Program-made: the position numbers and the translations under genes
Notes under the pieces: generated by a model
What the model was told of the DNA's origin: nothing
The model's input: only the letters and a program-made list of their open reading frames with translations
Database searches by the model: none
Assembly: GCA_964392105.1 (NCBI GenBank)
Contig: CAYMPA010000149.1
Coordinates: forward strand, 1-6,415
Origin: UBA7359 sp964392105
Lineage (GTDB): Bacteria; Pseudomonadota; Gammaproteobacteria; Eutrophobiales; Eutrophobiaceae
Length of the DNA stretch: 6,415 bases
Direction of reading: 5' to 3'
Part shown: positions 4,390 to 6,415 of the stretch, one piece after another
Numbering within the stretch: the stretch's first letter is position 1
How the letters are laid out: the number at the start of each line of letters is the position of its first letter

Positions 4390-5276
4390 TGTTTACCGGA
4401 AGTATGGTTGCCGTTGTTACCCCGATGCAGGCAGGGGTGCGTCCTGATAATGAACTTGATAGTCAGGCATTAGAGAAATTGCTCGAATTTCATATTGAGC
4501 AGGGATCAGATGCCATCGTATCTGTCGGTACGACAGGTGAATCTGCCACCCTTACTGAAATAGAACACTGTGCCGTGATTAAGGAGATGGTGGATATTGT
4601 TAATGGCCGAATTCCGGTAATTGCAGGTACGGGCGCAAATTCAACCATCGAAGCTATTTCATTAACTGAATGTGCAAGAAAAGCCGGTGCAGACGCCTGT
4701 TTATTGGTAACACCCTATTATAATAAGCCGACTCAGGAAGGTTTATTTCAGCATTACAAGGTGGTAGCTGAAACTGTTAACATACCACAAATTCTCTACA
4801 ACGTACCCGGTAGAACGGCCTGCGATATGCTGCCTGAAACAATTATCCGGCTTGCATCTATAGAAAATATCATCGGTGTTAAAGAGGCTACTGCAGATTT
4901 GACACGTGTAAAGCAAATCCGTGAAGGCACTGGCGATGATTTTCTATTGCTAAGTGGAGATGATGAAACCACAAAGGACTTTATTCTGGAAGGCGGTGAC
5001 GGGGTCATTTCAGTTACTGCAAATGTTGCCCCAAAGGCAATGCATGAGATGTGTGAGTTGGCATTGAAGGGCGATATTGAAGGTGCGACCAGGATAGATG
5101 AGACACTTGCCGGCCTCCATAAAGAGTTATTTATTGAATCAAATCCAATCCCTGCAAAATGGGCCGTACATAAATTAGGCCTGATTCAGGCAGGTATCAG
5201 ACTGCCAATGACCTGGATGTCGAAGTCAGCGGAGCCCAAACTACTTGACGCCATGAAACAGGCAGGAGTTATATAA
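4389..5276 (+). CDS. dapA: 4-hydroxy-tetrahydrodipicolinate synthase
   Basis: DapA condenses pyruvate with L-aspartate 4-semialdehyde, the first committed step toward diaminopimelate (peptidoglycan) and lysine. The 295-residue cytoplasmic protein is full length and is a class I aldolase TIM barrel. It starts with the family-typical MFTGS. Visible active-site elements are GTTGES (47-52, Thr48/Thr49), PYYNKPTQEG (109-118, with Tyr111), YNVPGRT (137-143, with Tyr137 and Arg142) and GVKEAT (163-168), where Lys165 forms the Schiff base with pyruvate. The start is chosen from homology and the AAGGA at 4373-4377. It leads a dapA-bamC operon, with bamC 7 bp downstream, as in E. coli. No lysine riboswitch is recognisable upstream. 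The promoter was not identified; an insertion element now fills the leader region. Confidence 0.96.
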   Translation: MFTGSMVAVVTPMQAGVRPDNELDSQALEKLLEFHIEQGSDAIVSVGTTGESATLTEIEHCAVIKEMVDIVNGRIPVIAGTGANSTIEAISLTECARKAGADACLLVTPYYNKPTQEGLFQHYKVVAETVNIPQILYNVPGRTACDMLPETIIRLASIENIIGVKEATADLTRVKQIREGTGDDFLLLSGDDETTKDFILEGGDGVISVTANVAPKAMHEMCELALKGDIEGATRIDETLAGLHKELFIESNPIPAKWAVHKLGLIQAGIRLPMTWMSKSAEPKLLDAMKQAGVI

Positions 5277-5283
5277 GTACACT

Positions 5284-6351
5284 ATGATGATTTTACGAAA
5301 TTTAATCTTGCCCGTTTGTGCTTTAGCACTATTTGCTTGTTCATCCTTACCAGATCTGGATGAAGTATTACCCGATAAACGTACTACCTATAGAAAGAGC
5401 AGAGACTTGCCCACACTTGAGGTCCCTCCAGATTTGACTGTTACTGAAGGAGAATATGCAGCAGCAATACCGGGTGATGAAGAATCAAATTCATTGAGTG
5501 AATTTCAACGGCAACGTGCACAACGTACTCAAGGTGCGGGCAGCAATATCGTGCTTGGCGGTGGCGAGTCTGATGGTGAACAATGGTTGGTCCTACAAGG
5601 TACACCGGCTGATATCTGGCCCGAGTTACGTGAATTCTGGGAAGATAAAGGCTATGCATTGGATCTGGATGATGCCGAACTGGGTGTATTAGAGACTGAT
5701 TGGAAAGAAGGTGAAGGGGAAAAACACAAATACAAAATCTTTACCGAACCAGATGAATCAGGTGTTGGTGGCACGATTTTATTCTTGTCCAGTGAACGAA
5801 AGGATTTATCTGAAGGCGATTGGCTAGATGCAGAACCTGATATAAAAAAAGAAAGGGATATTGTCCGTAAATTAAGTCTACATTTTCATGGTGCCGTGAT
5901 TAGTAGTACTGGCAGTGGGGATAGTGGTTCATCCACGACCAGTTCTTCAACAAGTTCAACCTCGCCCAAATCCATTAAACCTAAGGCAGAAGTGCTTGAA
6001 GTTGGTGATGGTAAAAGTTACCTGGCAATCCCACAAGAATTCACTCGTGCATGGCGTAATACAGAACTGCTAATTCAACGTGCAGGTTATCTTATAGAAG
6101 ACAGCGATCAGGAAAAGGGAACTTATAATTTTCTTTTTTACAAACCGAAAGGTGAAGAAAAAAAGAGTTTGCTTAAAAAGCTGAAATTCTGGGGTGATGA
6201 TGAAGACGAAGGAAAGTTTTATCAATTGAGCCTGACTGGCGTTGGTGACAAGACTGAAATAATTGTCATGAACGAAAAAGGTGAATGGGAAACAGGAAAG
6301 GATGCTGCGATTATTCTTGATACTTTACGGGGTTTGTATAATAACCTTTAA
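5284..6351 (+). CDS. bamC: Outer membrane protein assembly factor BamC (lipoprotein)
   Basis: BamC is a lipoprotein of the BAM complex, which folds beta-barrel proteins into the outer membrane together with BamA, B, D and E. The 355-residue product begins with a lipoprotein signal peptide ending LFAC. Cys19 is the predicted lipidated residue, and Ser20 at +2 favours outer-membrane sorting. An extended N-terminal stretch (about 25-95) includes YRKSRDLPTLEVPPDL, the segment that in E. coli wraps around BamD. Two helix-grip domains follow (about 100-203 and 238-355), joined by a Ser/Thr-rich linker (207-228, 17 of 22 residues Ser or Thr). Length is close to E. coli BamC (344). The start lies 7 bp after the dapA stop codon. 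AGGAG (5264-5268) is rather far at 15 bases, so translation may be coupled. A second ATG follows at 5287. Confidence 0.93.
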   Translation: MMILRNLILPVCALALFACSSLPDLDEVLPDKRTTYRKSRDLPTLEVPPDLTVTEGEYAAAIPGDEESNSLSEFQRQRAQRTQGAGSNIVLGGGESDGEQWLVLQGTPADIWPELREFWEDKGYALDLDDAELGVLETDWKEGEGEKHKYKIFTEPDESGVGGTILFLSSERKDLSEGDWLDAEPDIKKERDIVRKLSLHFHGAVISSTGSGDSGSSTTSSSTSSTSPKSIKPKAEVLEVGDGKSYLAIPQEFTRAWRNTELLIQRAGYLIEDSDQEKGTYNFLFYKPKGEEKKSLLKKLKFWGDDEDEGKFYQLSLTGVGDKTEIIVMNEKGEWETGKDAAIILDTLRGLYNNL

Positions 6352-6374
6352 TATTGGCATTAATTTGTAGTAGC

Positions 6375-6389
6375 TCAGACTTAATCTGA
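6375..6389. other. Short palindrome downstream of bamC
   Basis: TCAGA-cttaa-TCTGA forms a 5-bp stem 23 bp after the bamC stop codon. On the plus strand it is followed by CACTTTCTT, which might act as a weak terminator. The surrounding TGTAGTAGCTCAGACTTAA (from 6366) also recalls a mobile-element terminus, but the window ends too soon to tell. No gene is visible in 6352-6415. Confidence 0.25.
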
Positions 6390-6415
6390 CACTTTCTTAA
6401 AACAGGGTTCAACCT

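Overview
The window is about 6.4 kb of moderately AT-rich chromosomal DNA, most likely from a gammaproteobacterium. The clue is gene order: bcp and gcvR run divergently from dapA and bamC, the arrangement known around dapA in Escherichia coli and relatives. BamC is itself characteristic of beta/gammaproteobacterial outer-membrane biogenesis. Genus and order cannot be fixed from the sequence.

Layout. Positions 1-176 are non-coding and hold a strong hairpin of a kind I recall as a dispersed proteobacterial repeat. Four genes follow on the minus strand. Read in transcription order from the right they are gcvR (3699-3172, two ACT domains, regulator of the glycine cleavage system), bcp (2997-2527, thiol peroxidase), a PIN-PhoH fusion ATPase/ribonuclease (2513-1107), and a stand-alone SpoIIE/RsbU-type PP2C phosphatase (962-177). 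bcp and phoH2 are 13 bp apart and probably co-transcribed. gcvR and bcp are separated by a 141-bp MITE-like element (3030-3170) that ends one base from the gcvR stop codon. On the plus strand dapA (4389-5276, lysine/diaminopimelate synthesis) and bamC (5284-6351, BAM-complex lipoprotein) are 7 bp apart and form an operon that could continue past the window.

The striking part is the 689-bp divergent gap between gcvR and dapA. It contains a 523-bp segment bounded by a perfect 18-bp inverted repeat (3856-3873 and 4361-4378). This is directly flanked by an 11-bp direct repeat matching at 10 of 11 positions (3845-3855 and 4379-4389). That is the signature of a transposed, non-autonomous element inserted exactly at the dapA start codon, and its right terminal repeat now supplies the dapA Shine-Dalgarno sequence. 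Inside is a run of short hairpins whose arms differ but whose loops carry TCC on the plus strand, so GGA on the minus strand. Between 4026 and 4209 I count 11 GGA triplets on the minus strand against one on the plus strand. Clustered GGA-loop hairpins are the hallmark of CsrB/RsmZ-type RNAs that titrate CsrA/RsmA. The hypothesis offered is a mobile element carrying a CsrA-sponge-like RNA, or a DNA-level hairpin array resembling one. Transposition-like boundaries are well supported; the RNA function is inference.

The protein-coding genes are otherwise ordinary housekeeping genes with intact catalytic motifs. Exceptions are a degenerate ligand motif in the first ACT domain of GcvR and a Bcp that lacks the nearby resolving cysteine.
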